This document shows positions 12,748 through 23,629 of a stretch of 64,000 nucleotides of DNA, piece after piece (the first letter of the stretch is position 1; the number at the start of each line of letters is the position of its first letter). The notes beneath the pieces were generated by a model. It saw only the letters and a program-made list of their open reading frames with translations, had not been told where the DNA came from and did not search any database. Origin of the DNA: Paraphaeosphaeria minitans (taxonomy: Eukaryota; Ascomycota; Dothideomycetes; Pleosporales; Didymosphaeriaceae). The position numbers and the translations under genes were made by a program. The stretch lies in contig WJXW01000005.1 of NCBI GenBank assembly GCA_015832175.1, positions 496,001-560,000 of the forward strand, written 5' to 3'.

Positions 12748-14244
12748 TCAAAGCTTAGCAGTACTGGTAGCAGGCCCCAGAACATACTCGATAGCCTTTG
12801 ACGCTCGCTGTACAACGAGATCTACTTCCTCGTGGTTAATATCGTACGCCGGAGCGAGGACGATCAGATCGCCGTTCGCGCCATCTACGACACCGCCACC
12901 GGGGAGCAGAGCGATCTCAAACTTCTGCAGGCCTGCTGCATGGATAGTAGGTGCAACTTTTTGCTTGACGGGAAATGGTTCCTTGGTTTGCCTGTCCTTG
13001 ACAAGCTCGATCTGCGACCTGTTGGATACGTCGAAACCTCCAGCACTCAAAGAGCGTGAATACGTACCGCCCACGCAAGACCACGGCCCCGTATGTCACC
13101 AACATTTGGATGAGCGCCCAACCGCGCTCTCAATCTCTCTCCAAGATATTCTCCCATCTTTCTGCAGTTCTCGACCAAGCCCTCATCCCGAATAACCTGC
13201 TGGACCTCGTACGCCGCCGCACACGCCACAGGATGTCCATGATACGTCTGTCCTTCATCAGCACTATCTACCCCCACTCATCCCCCTCCAGGTCCAACTC
13301 ACCTGGAAATGCATGAAAGCTTTCGATCCTCTATCCAGAACATAAACCACTTTTTCCCCCACCATCAGCGCGCCGATAGGCATATACCCGCCCCCTAGCC
13401 CCTTCGCCACAGTCTGCAGGTCCGGCACCACACCCTCCTGCTCCCACGCATGCAGCGTCCCCATCCGCCCCATCCCCGCAAACACCTCGTCCAGGATGAA
13501 CAGCGCACCGTGCCGCTCGCAGACTTCCTTCATCCGCGCGAGATAACCTGGCACGGGTGCCACGGCGCCCAGCGTGAGTCCCGCCATCGTCTCGAACACG
13601 ACGCCGCACACTGTCCGCGGGCCTAGCCGCTGGAACTCGTCTTCCAGCTCCTGCGCCAGCCGCTCGACGTACGCGGGCGTCGACTCGCCCGCCCGGAGAT
13701 CGCGGTACGGATAGCACGGGGAGACGTGCGATGTAGACCCGCTGAGCAGGGGCTCGTAGATAGCCCTCCGCGCCTTGTGGCCCGACACGTCGAGCGCGCC
13801 CATCGTGTTCCCATGATAGCTCCTCTCTCTCGCTATGAACCGCTTCCGCTCCGGCTCGCCCTTCTCGACGCAGTACTGCCGCGCCATCTTGATGGTGGCT
13901 TCGACAGTCTCGGAGCCGGAGCCCGTGACGAAGACTTTCGGCAGCTGGCCGTTTGTCGAGTCGACGAGGAACTTGGCGAGCTTTTCGTACACCGGGGTAG
14001 TGAAGTGGGGCGCGAAGCAGTACTCTACGGCGTCGAGTTGTTGCGACATGGCGCGCCTTACCCGCGGATGGTTGTGCCCGATGCAGGATACTGCGGCGCC
14101 GTCGGAGGCATCGTATATGGCGGTTCCGGTGAAGGTGTATAGGTAGTGGCCCTCTGCGCGCACTATCTTGGGCGGCTCGATGGATAGCGAAGCATGGAGG
14201 ACTGAGCTGGGTACTGCTTCTGTGGAGATGGTTCGAGAGGACAT
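12748..14244 (-). CDS. Class III PLP-dependent aminotransferase
   Basis: Fold type I omega-amino-acid/diamine-type aminotransferase; the substrate cannot be read from sequence. Exons 14244-13303, 13247-13068 and 13011-12748, with 55- and 56-bp phase-0 introns, give 461 residues. Motifs: GSGSETVEATIKMARQY, SYHGNTMGALDVSG, LDEVFAGMGRMG (PLP-binding Asp about 252), TVAKGLGGGYMPIGA with the catalytic Lys about 281, and HGHPVACAAA just after the first intron. The C-terminal GLAWA-IELVKDRQTKEPF junction across intron 2 matches the family. Relatives include 4-aminobutyrate, acetylornithine and DAPA-type transaminases. It lies near, but is not co-transcribed with, another aminotransferase. Confidence 0.88.
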
Positions 14245-14729
14245 TGTAGAGCCTGGTGGTGGAATGCTCGATACGCTTTCAGGGGAGAGACTCGTTCAGT
14301 GTCATGTATTTCCATCATCTATAATCTTGTGTTTGCGTTTACGGCGTGTTGAGCATGGAGGGGTAGATAAGCGTTGACGGAACTAGTAGCCGATGTGACG
14401 TGGGGTAATGCAGCTAAATATCAAGAGTGGGAAGCGAAGAGCAGTGAGTCGCGAAGTGGTGCTGATGTTTGTCACCTGTCGTGAGAGCTGAATGCGTCGA
14501 GCAAGTGGTTGTAGGGCCCTGAATGGGAATGTGAAGTCACGGTGCCGGGCTGGCATCAGGTGCTGCATTTCCTAGTTATGTTCGTGTCGTAAATTCGAGC
14601 CCTAGGTATAACACAATGAATTTTCTCTTCCCACAGAACGCCGGTGATTGCTTAATCCGAGTCATGCTTCCTTCCAATCCCGCATATGGCTATGCTCACA
14701 ATACCATGCCCGCATCCTCGATGGGCCCT
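14245..14729. other. Intergenic region, nothing distinctive
   Basis: About 480 bp upstream of the class III aminotransferase and downstream of OST2. No ORF, repeat or RNA gene that I can support. Confidence 0.5.
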
Positions 14730-15280
14730 TCAGTTTATGAAGTTGATGCAGAAGAAGTGCAGGATTAACGAGCCAAAGACAAAATCGGCAAAAGCGCGCT
14801 CGTGCGAGATGCTCTCGAACTCGGCCTTGTTTTCGGGGTTGGTCTGGATGCGGAGGGAGGCGGTAAGGACGAATTGGCCCACGGTTGCGCTGAAGCCGGA
14901 GAGGAAAGCGTTGAAGGGCTGTACGTCGCAGTTAGCTATTGTTGATCATAAATTCGTTTTGTAGGATGTCAAACTGAGCACAGAGCAGCGCGCAACATCC
15001 TGATGGGATGCAGTGGTTGCAGGCTCTTGAGGATGGAGTTTTGGGATATACATACAAAGTTGCCGACGATTAAGCAGTAGACGAACTGCAACACGCCAAC
15101 CACAATCAAGAAGACCATAAAGCTATCCAAGAGCTTGACCCGCTGCGGCGTCTTGTTGACATATTTGCTCCACACGTCCTGCACGATCTGTTGCGCGTCC
15201 GCGGAGCCGGCCTTCTTTGCTTTGGGCGCACTTGACGTAGAGACAGACGACTTCTCGGGAACTCGCGATTTGGGCGCCAT
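14730..15280 (-). CDS. OST2: Oligosaccharyltransferase subunit Ost2/DAD1
   Basis: Small ER membrane subunit of the oligosaccharyltransferase that N-glycosylates nascent proteins. Exons 15280-15056 and 14918-14730; the 137-bp intron is phase 0 with CTAAC near its end. The product is 137 residues. An Ala/Ser/Lys-rich head (about 45 residues) is followed by [19 protein letters not shown] and CLIVGNF (membrane span), then after the intron [23 protein letters not shown] and [21 protein letters not shown], the DAD1 signature. The head is longer than in animals, as usual for fungi. A longer upstream frame exists but would begin in promoter sequence. Confidence 0.95.
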
Positions 15281-15608
15281 GTTGGCGTCGATTGGAGGAT
15301 GGGTGGGGGAGAATTGAGAAAGCCGGATCGTGGTGGTGCTCTGGAGCTTGAGGCCAGTTGGAGAGTTGGGCGGACCGTGCGTGATTACGTGGACGTGTTC
15401 CTGGCAGGGATACGATGTGAGGGCGGAGACGTCGGCTTTCCGGGAGCGATGATACAATACCTAATGGGCGCCCGAGCTCCGCAAGCATCCCCGCGCAAGC
15501 TGTTAGTGATCGAGGCTTCCAGACCACGACAACATCGCAACGCCTTACACGAGCGGTCTCTTCACTGTCGCTGAACTTAGTCAACAGTCGCTCCTACACA
15601 CAGCAACA
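15281..15608. promoter_or_regulatory. 328-bp divergent promoter, OST2 / TMEM14
   Basis: Short space between two start codons reading outward. No TATA box stands out. Confidence 0.55.
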
Positions 15609-16034
15609 ATGGTGAGCGAAATGGTATCGCGCAACGTATGCGCTACCTAACACAGCACCAGGCTCTCGACAACATCGGCCTCATTCTCGGCGCTCTCACC
15701 GCGGGAGGTGGTATCACTGGCTACGTCCGCACTGGCTCTGTGCCCTCTGTTGTCGCAGGTGTTTCCGTCGGTACTCTTGTATAATGCCCGCCTCGTACGC
15801 AGCCAGAAGATCACGCTCTGACACCAGCTGTAGTACATCCTAGGCGCCCTCCGCGTCCGCAACGCCCAACCATACGGCGTCGAACTTGGCCTCCTGGCTT
15901 CCATCGTACTTGCTGGCAGCTCCTTCCCTCGCGCGCTCAAGACGCAGAAGCCCCTGCCAATTGGGCTCAGCCTGTTGGCTGCTTTCGGACTGTGGGCTTT
16001 TGGTTCGGCGTGGACGCAAGGACGCAGAAGCTAG
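15609..16034 (+). CDS. TMEM14-family small membrane protein
   Basis: Predicted 106-residue multi-pass protein of the TMEM14/UPF0136 family; relatives are mitochondrial or ER membrane proteins implicated in lipid or heme transport. Three exons: 15609-15611 (only the ATG), 15662-15778 and 15834-16034, with introns of 50 and 55 bp in phase 0. The single-codon first exon explains why a plain ORF search misses it. Gly/Ala-rich helices include IGLILGALTAGGGITGYVRTG, then YILGALRVRN, LASIVLAGSSFPRALKTQKP and GLSLLAAFGLWAFGSAWTQ. The family's Gly-rich helix pattern and length fit. It shares a promoter with OST2. Confidence 0.87.
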
Positions 16035-16888
16035 GCTGGAGGTGTGAGAATGGAATAGTGGAACGGCCTCAGAGGCAGAGGGCTGATGTGTATGTTCGAA
16101 ACTGTACGAAGCTAGGAATTAAATAATGGTATGCCTACTTGGGCTGCCCAGGTTTGCTGGAATCGGGTCCTTCATCTCAGAGTGTCCACATACGAGATTA
16201 ATGCAAATGACAATGTTGCGTTCATCTTTGAGCTTTCAGCCAGAGCGAATATCCTCCTGTGAAAACTCGTATTCATCACCTACGCTCATCTTTCTGTCCT
16301 TCCTTCACTAAGTAGTGATGTATTAGAATGTGATAGTGCTGGTAGACATTGTGCAGTCTCGCGCGTGGCAGTCATTTGCATCGTGTATCAGAACGGGAGC
16401 ACAGGCAGAAATTCGATTTCCTCTGTCGTGCTAGCACACCCTTCTCCTGCAAGTCAACACGCTCGCAGAGTAGCGACAAAAAACGATGAAGGGTGTCTTG
16501 TAAGTGAAGAGGATTGACGATCTCGCTGCCTCAAATCTCCGCTGGGTGAGCCCGTTCCGCTCGCGTCAGGAGAAAATCTGTGATGGACCTGCTTTGCCGG
16601 AACGCCTCGAGTTGCTTTTGCACTTCTTCTACGATCGTGAGTAGAGTCATGTCGAGTATGGGGTTCCCAAAGATTTTTAGCTGAGCTCTTGCTTCCACTG
16701 TCTTTCTCCTCTCCTTCTTCTTCGTCGGCAGCTTCTTCGTTCGCTATATCACCTAGTTTCCGCTTCTCGCTCGACTTGTCTAAGTATTTCTTCGTTCCGG
16801 GGTTTCTGCATGAGTCGAAAAAAGAGGGAGTCTTACTAACATAATGTACGTAGGTAGTGTAAGATAAGCAAGCAATTGCAAAAAGTAA
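16035..16888. other. Intergenic region; one exon-like open stretch on the minus strand
   Basis: No gene I can defend. On the minus strand, about 16797 down to 16465 is open for about 110 codons without an ATG, with an acidic/basic composition (KYLDKSSEKRKLGDIANEEA then a Glu-rich run). It is preceded by a pyrimidine tract ending CATGCAG, which could be a 3' splice site. No donor exon was found because a tRNA gene lies just upstream. Confidence 0.35.
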
Positions 16889-17003
16889 TGCTTCGAGAGG
16901 GATTCGAACCCTCGCGGGAAAATCCCATGAGAATGCGCCCCCGTATCGGGGGTAAGTTTGAAGAAACTTGAGTCACACGCCATAACCGCTCGGCCATCGA
17001 AGC
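16889..17003 (-). tRNA. tRNA-Leu(CAA) with intron
   Basis: Read on the minus strand: acceptor GCTTCGA pairs with TCGAAGC plus discriminator A, the D-arm is TGGCCGAGCGG (A box), the anticodon loop is CTCAAG (anticodon CAA), and the T-arm is GAGGG-TTCGAAT-CCCTC (B box). An intron of about 35 nt (roughly 16932-16966) follows G37, the standard position. The class II variable arm is short (GGATTTTCCCGC). CCA is not encoded. The anticodon stem UGUGA/UCAUG uses two wobble pairs. Intron-bearing tRNA-Leu(CAA) is normal in fungi. Confidence 0.87.
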
Positions 17004-18038
17004 GATGTTTGATGGTAGGAACGATGTTTTATAAGTATATGTAGTAGTTTTAGAATTGGAGGGTAGTATGAGAAATGATGTGACGCCCAACCTACCTACT
17101 GACTCGTCAGGAAAAAATCCGCAGCGAAGTGGGGTCATTAGCTACCCGACCCCCACACTTCGTGTTGGAGCTCACAACTCATGAATAGAAACAAACTATG
17201 TGTGGAAAACATACAGAAGCTGTTGCCTACTGATCTTCGAGATGAAAGGATATTCTCTACTAAAGTATGTTAACGTTGGTCTTTGTCCTGGCGGCTCCCA
17301 CGCGCCAGGACGATTTTCTTTTGCAGAACCTCAACATCATCAATTTTCCTTGTTCTACCATCAACGTGAACGTTAGACGCGTGAAAGTCAAGTGAGCTTC
17401 GGCGACCTTCCCTACAGTCTAGGAGGCATTCTTATGGGCGTGCCTTGTCCGGACCCCACGCCTAGGTACGGCCTGAACTGTTGAGCTGTGCTTTGAACGC
17501 GTCGCGTTTGAGACGCGCATCGGGCGACACGCTGATCCTCTTCAAACAATACTGTACACCGCAGCAGGCGGAGCCGTAAGCAGAAGAATACGGGGCTAGC
17601 TGCAGCCACGGCGCGTGTTCCCGCATGCATGCCTATCAAATGCGATACCCACCATGTAATGTGGCTGTGATCACTCCCCACGTCTTCTTGGGGTTTCAGC
17701 TCGAGCAAGGCACATTTGACTTCCAGCTTGTGTTGCAACGCAGGTCTCTTGGTCGATATTTGGTCTTTGGAGACTTGTTCGGTCATCAACACGCTCAAGA
17801 TCGACGGAAGGGCGGGCTTGTAGCGGCCCAAAATCAGCATGATCTGAACTGTTCCTGATGATTCGGAGTTCCAAGCCACCATCCCTCCCATAAGGCCGAT
17901 TATTGGCACCGCTGAGCAAGGGGAAGCGAAGGCTTCGCAATGCAGGTCTGCCTGATAAGAGCAACACAGCACCACTCTCTTCTCGATCATCCTTGTTCAC
18001 CTTGTCGCCCAGAAAGTCCCCTCAGCATTCGAACCATC
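17004..18038. other. Intergenic region, no gene seen
   Basis: Between the tRNA-Leu and the HeLo-like gene. The longest frames (17412-17990 minus, 17625-17858 plus) lack recognisable motifs. Nothing else stands out. Confidence 0.45.
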
Positions 18039-19264
18039 ATGGAGGCTGCCGCTGCGGTCGTCAGTTTTGTAGGCCTGGCAGGCCCCGTTGCACAGGGTCT
18101 AAAGTTCCTGTATGACTTCACGACCGACATGAAAGACTGTCCGAAGGATATCCTCGAGATGAAAACCGATCTGGAGTTGGTGGAGGCCTTGATCACGAAC
18201 GTGATTAGGCAATGCAATGAACGCGACTTGCAACTTCGGGAAAGCGTGGCGCTGGCGCAAGCCATTGCTCGAGCTCAGGAAAGCGTTCAGAGTTTAAAGG
18301 AGGCGCTGGCGATATATGTGGTGAATGGGAAACATAGGCGATTTAGGTTTGCGGTCAAGCTCAGCCAAACCCAAAAACTCAGAACAAGCTTGGATCGGAC
18401 GAAGACCATTATGTTTGAACTCAAGAACCAATTGCAGAGGTAGGTTGTTCTCTCGTTACGGTACCTTTGGTTGTTAATACCAGGTAGTGATATTGTCTAC
18501 GACATTCGCGCCACGAATCAGAAGATCCTCAGAACAGTTGAGAAGACAAACAAAGATCTGGAAACACACGACAGAAGCATTCACAATGTCGCTCAACGAC
18601 TCCAGAACCAGGCAAGAACCACGAATCGTACCATGCACACGATCGAGCATTCGGTGCAACAGGCGAGCGATAACTCGCCTGAAGAATTGACAAACATCAA
18701 GCTTGTGGAGAAGCAGCTCGAACGCATTACGGAACTGTTGACGGAAACAAAAATCTCGCCTTCGCCGAGTTCAACGCCATCAACACCTGCATTATCACCC
18801 GAAGTCAGTGACTTCTCTGTCGTCTCGTCTCAAGAAACCATCGCCACCAGCGTTACGAGCTCTCCAAGTATCTCGCGGTCAGTTTCCCAGAACCCACAAC
18901 CAGCGGACATCACCTCAAAGCACCCTCTGCTGCAGTTCAAAGAAAACCAGGTAAAATTAGATGCCGACACACTGCCACCTTGCTAACGAATGTTCAAGTT
19001 CCACTTCTTGGTCGCATGCATCTTTACACAACGTAGCCGCAACCAAAAGCTCGCCTGTCAACGCGCCTCGGAATGTCTGGCAGCATGCCCTACACCAACA
19101 GCGCTTTCGCAAGCATCGGAGCCATTTCTCAGTCAATATTTCGGCGGAATAGGCCTGCAGAACATCAAACCGCCACGTTTGATCGCGCTAGCTCAAGCAT
19201 ACATCGGAGATCCCCCGATTCAAGGCGTCCTTCGTTCCAAACCAAACAGAGGTTCTTGTCCTGA
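18039..19264 (+). CDS. HeLo-like (STAND N-terminal type) domain protein, no NACHT module
   Basis: Begins with the fungal N-terminal domain found on NACHT/STAND receptors and amyloid-signalling partners (Helo_like_N/SesA type): EAAAAVVSFVGLAGPVAQGL, then FLYDFTTDMKDCPKDILEMK and amphipathic helices to residue about 133. A helical region (VEKTNKDLETHDRSIHNVAQ) follows, then a Ser/Thr-rich linker. Exons 18039-18439, 18488-18950 and, in my preferred model, 19037-19264 (363 residues, Ser/Arg-rich tail SMPYTNSAFASIGAISQSIF). An alternative acceptor at 18996/18997 gives a different tail ending at 19427. No P-loop, ankyrin or WD repeats follow, so it is a stand-alone domain. Relatives act in incompatibility or cell death, but a role here is inference. 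Confidence 0.72.
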
Positions 19265-21086
19265 ATCTGATATCACACATCTACCGTGGATAGGGGAGCA
19301 GTCGGTAAAGACTTGGTGGGTGTATTGCTGCGAGAGGACAGACGTAGCGACCCAGGAGAAACCGCTGCTGGAATACATGGGATATTTGAAGAGCAAGGCA
19401 AGTGCCGAATTGGATTGGATGCACTGAAACTCCAAAATCGCGAACGGAAACAGACTTGTGAAATATTAGCGACGACTCTGGCACTGTCGAGGTCGGGAGG
19501 CTTGGGATTGAACGAGGACTTTCATATGAACCCGCCTGGCGCTGCGGCCGTGGGTAGATATGAGATTCACGACCCACTCCAGTTCGTACAACTACTCCAC
19601 CACCGACGGTAGCTACTACTACCGCAACCCCATCACAAGTCGATCTCGTGGTTCTAGCAAGTAGATCGCGCGGTACGATACGGTCGAAAATCATTCAACC
19701 TGGGTGCGCGCAGAGGCCTCTGTCCGAGGGTTCTACATCAATAGACCTACTATTTGGATTCGATCATCTAGCGGTGGATATATGGTGCGGGCATTGGTAT
19801 CAGCAACGGGCTGTGGGAAGTTTTTTTTTTTTTTTTTTTTTTTTTCCTTCATGGCGTTGGATCCACGGCCTCGAAAACTCTGTCCACACACACGTCGAAC
19901 GCACGAGGAATACCCATGAGTAAGACTCCTCGCAAAAAATCCAGGAAAGCGAAGCGCTCGAGCCCCACGCCTTGACCACCCGGCCACGTTGTCTTCGTTG
20001 CATGAAGAGTATTTCGTCTTCTGGGTAGATACTCACATATAAGCCGAGACGCAACCTCTTATAAATTGCGATGGCAAAGTCCGAGCCGAAGCAAGTCCTC
20101 ACCACATCAAAGAAAAGCCTCCACTTTCCACGCTGACACACCCAACTCTTCCTCTTTATCTCATGTGCTACCATATCTCCCAATATAATACACAGCCCCT
20201 TCGCGAAGCCGGACAAGAAATCCGCGCCATCAAATCCCGTGCGACCTACCTACCGCGTTTCACCGCGCTTTGCAAAAGCACGCCAAGTATTACCTACCTA
20301 TCAATCGAATCGTCGTTACGTGTGATGCTATGCACACACATGAAATCGACTGCACCAGCATAGTAAGTAAACAAAAAAGCATAGATCTCATCCCATCACA
20401 AGTCGCGACCAGAGCCAAGGCTGTACCTACCTACCCGCGGTGCAAAATCCTCGCGATGCTGTCACTCACTCATCCCACCATGATACCTATCAGCGCATCG
20501 ATCTCTCACAGGCTTCATGGGGGGGCAAGGAAACGTTTCAAATGGGACCCGTCCATCACTGTCTCCTTCTCTTCTCTTAACACATGGGCCTGGCCTTCGA
20601 AGTGCAGCTACTGAGTACGAATGCAGACCTCTGCGAGCCTTTTGTCGTGCCTGGGCTCCTACCAGCGAGTATCCACTTGCAATCGGCAACGAGGCACGAT
20701 CAGCCCGAGTATTGCCCAATGCAGGGGCGACACAGTGTACGCAACGGACCCCAGCCCACCCCGTCGACATGGCGAAGCTGTTCCCGTCAGAACGTGTAAG
20801 CAGTCTTGGATTGCGTTGCACCTGGCGCGAGGTTGAAGGCTTCGAGGAGACAAGCCATCGCTAAAACACTTGGTCAGATGACGAGCTGGACGCCATATAA
20901 CTCGCTTGCGATTATCTTTTTCTTTCAAAACATCTAGGTAGTCCATTGTGCATCATGCGTAAAGCCTACAATAGGCGAGCTAAAAGTATCACCCAAACGC
21001 CTCTCTAATGCTCTCTTGATAGTGCCATGCCACAGGGAAACAACGCCAAGGCTATGCAACCATGTACAATCATAAACACGTCCACT
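19265..21086. other. Long intergenic region with a tRNA-headed element
   Basis: Contains the 3' part of the HeLo-like locus (a further open frame at 19286-19612 may be an alternative exon), the tRNA-like element at 19821-19993, and about 1 kb (20000-21086) of ordinary sequence with scattered CTAC/CTACC runs and no supportable gene. Confidence 0.45.
19821..19993 (-). mobile_element. Degenerate tRNA-Ser-like head with poly(A) tail (SINE-like candidate)
   Basis: On the minus strand, 19993 begins like a class II tRNA: GACAACG, then A-box-like TGGCCGGGTGG (19986-19976), then an anticodon-loop-like CTCGAG (CGA, serine). After about 36 nt containing T6, ACTCATGGG resembles the 3' half of the tRNA-Leu at 16.9 kb, and a B-box-like GCGTTCGACGT lies at 19902-19892. 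The acceptor 3' strand does not pair, so this is not a functional tRNA. Further on, the same strand ends in 25 uninterrupted A (T on plus, 19821-19845). Head, short body and A-tail is the layout of a SINE. No target duplication is evident. Confidence 0.45.
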
Positions 21087-23071
21087 CTATAGCTCGTGGT
21101 GCTGCGGGATGTGGATGTACCAGCTCCGTGGACCAGGCGCTACACCAAGCCACCAGTTCCACAAGCGACCACTTTCGAAGATGAAGATCTTCGTGCTGCA
21201 AACCATTAGTACTCAAAACCTTGAATAGAGTGGTGCAATGTCACTTACAGTCTCCCTGGCATATCCAACCATCCCCTTATGACATACTTCCAGGCTCTGA
21301 AGACGAGATCGAACTCCGCCCAGAACTCCTCCGCTAAGGTCATGTTGTTAGGATCCCAATTACGCCTGAAGTCGGGCTTCTCTGGCATGCCATCGTCGGT
21401 AGAGGTGGCCTCATCGGTATTTGTGCCGTCGCCCAGTACTTGCTTCACTTTCTCGACCTCCTTCTCCGTCTCCGGGGCGGTTGGGACTGCGGCACGGCGG
21501 ATCCCATCACGATCTTCGACCATCTGACGGAACTCTTTGATCGCCATGAGAGAATGCGAGAGTCGATGCATGGTGTTGATAAGCGCGACCAACTCTGTGC
21601 GACGGAGCGGGGGGTCTCTGGAGGAATCATGCTCATCAAATTCGAAAAGCACTTTGAGGGCTGTTCCGTAACCGTTGGTCTGGATCTTGCCCCACAATCG
21701 GCACTTGTCGCAACCTACGCAGTCCATAATGCGACTCACGTTCCTGAAGCGGTTGCGGAAGTCCTCCTTCAGGGCAACAGCGTCAGGGTCACGGAACATG
21801 ACCGTTTCGTCAAAGATCTCGGGGCCGTCTGGGAGCGCTGATGCAAGGCGAAGTACTGAGTTCTTGGTGCGCTTATCTTGCTCTGGGTCCTCGGAGCAGA
21901 AGGTGTAGTCTTTGATGTGCTGCTTTATCTTTCCCACAGCGCGCATGATGAGGGCATAGTTGAAGTAGAGGTTCGAGATACGGTCAGGGTAACCGTGCAG
22001 CCGCTGCTCGTAACAGGTAAGGTTGGGGCCCCATTCTCCCGTCGTCTGGTTCAGATAATCCCAGCAGAGATGGGTAGAGATGGATGCGTGCATTCCTGAC
22101 ACGACACGGTGGAAGACACGCTTCTCAAGACAGGTGTCGTCGAATTCGACAGGGTCCAGGCGTGCCGGGTCTGCTCCCTTGGCGATGGCAGACTTGACAG
22201 TCTTGCCAATAGCCTGGTCCTTCAAGACATTGCGCAATTGGTTGGCGGCCTGTAGCTGTTCAGGGTTAGTGAAGCCTCCGAAGGGCGATGCTCCTCCCGG
22301 AGACGACTGAGCGCTCGACTGGACCACCTTGGGTGGCTTGCTGAAGCAATTCTCGCGATAGATGGCCTCCCACACCTGATGAGCTCCTACGCCAGCGTAA
22401 CCCGTAAAGCGCTCTGGATTGTCCACGAGCGACACATAGTCGCCTTTCGCCGTCGCGGATGCGTCGTCTGGTATGCAGTAGTCGCGCTCGTCACATTCGT
22501 CATCGTACTCGACCACGCAGCTCTCGTCCACCTGGTCACCCAAGCCGCCCTGCAGAGGCTTCTGCGGGTGCTCTCTCTGCTGCTGCCTCCCTGGGTGTTG
22601 CGCAGTCGGTCCCTCGAGCTTTCCCAACTCCTTTGCGCGCCAAACCAAGGGTATATCCTCCTCGTTCTCCAGCGTGTTGACGGCACACGCCCTATTGCCA
22701 CACATGCCATCTTCGTCGTCCCAGAACGGGCACTTTTTGCTGTACAGACTCAGTCGGTAGTGCGAAAAGAAGTCGGTGTTTTGCGTGATCGAATGGAGGT
22801 ATGGGTGTATCGCTTCATTGAGCTGCTCGAGGGTATCGTAACTTGCACACGCATCGGAAACAATAGCGCCGGGTTCGAACTGTACAGCGGAATACTTAGT
22901 ATGTTTGCCCGGAGGGGCATAGTTGCAGTGGGTAGCCGAGGAGCGGTTGCTTACATCGCAGACGTCTGCTGGCGCATCCTTGGACTTCGCGGAAGCGGCA
23001 TGGCTGGCAGCATGCGAACTACCCAGCAGCGCAAACACCGCCAGGTAGAACACTTGAGCCGCGGACCGCAT
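21087..23071 (-). CDS. ERO1: ER thiol oxidase Ero1
   Basis: FAD-dependent oxidase that re-oxidises protein disulfide isomerase in the ER lumen. Exons 23071-22955, 22879-21249 and 21195-21087 give 618 residues. Intron 1 (22880-22954, 75 bp, GTAAGC...TACTAAG...TACAG) contains no stop and is a multiple of three, so it hides as 25 extra residues. Intron 2 (21196-21248) adds a last exon ending in a Trp-rich tail. The start at 23071 gives signal peptide MRSAAQVFYLAVFALLGSSH; 30 codons are also open upstream. Shuttle cysteines CPFWDDEDGMCGNRAC (89, 99, 104), the active-site CVGCDKC (426/429/432) and the FAD-binding GYAGVGAHQVWEAIY region are present. Divergent from the rhodanese gene at 23630. Confidence 0.95.
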
Positions 23072-23629
23072 CCTGTGCTTTGGGAAAGCGAAAGTCTCTT
23101 TGAGGGTCAGCCAACGTCTGCGAGCAGCACATGTTGCGAGACGGGACTCACCTTCTTTCACGCCAGGCTATATATCGAGCGCCCAGGCTCGCGGAGCCGA
23201 CAGACAGCGGGGTACTCAAAGAGGCCAACTGTATTAATCGCCAGTGGACCACGGAGCAGCTTCAGAAGTGGGTGTGGCGGTGGCCGGCGGCTTCTATTGA
23301 AGGCCTAATATGGGAAGTCGAGAAAATAGATGAAAGGCAATAGCGCGGGGGAAAGAAGCGACAGGTGAAGGTGCACGGATATGGAGGATTAGATGAAGGA
23401 GCGAAGGGCCCTGCACCGAGAGTTGTAATCACGCTGCCGTCGGACCATGCTGGAGGCTGGAGCGTTGAAATGTGTCCACTCCTTCTGACGCTGTGGCGAG
23501 TGCTGTGGCGGTGACAGATCGCCCTCGCGGAGAATAACCTAAGGGCTGAGAGCCGCTTTGAGCCCCACCCAGGCCGCTGCTGGTTAACAGTGGAGTGAGA
23601 AGCTCACCACCTGACAAACATCCACAACA
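23072..23629. promoter_or_regulatory. 558-bp divergent region, ERO1 / rhodanese gene
   Basis: Outward-facing start codons. I see no obvious unfolded-protein-response element by eye and no ORF worth listing. Confidence 0.4.

Noticed and set aside
17412..17990. 192-codon minus-strand frame
   Set aside because: No domain, and no splice or start context; it overlaps the HeLo-like gene's upstream region.
19733..19987. Minus-strand frame over the poly(T) tract giving a Lys run
   Set aside because: The lysine run is simply the homopolymer; the tRNA-like element explains the sequence better.
22379..23308. 309-codon plus-strand frame across ERO1
   Set aside because: Antisense shadow of a strongly supported ERO1 gene.
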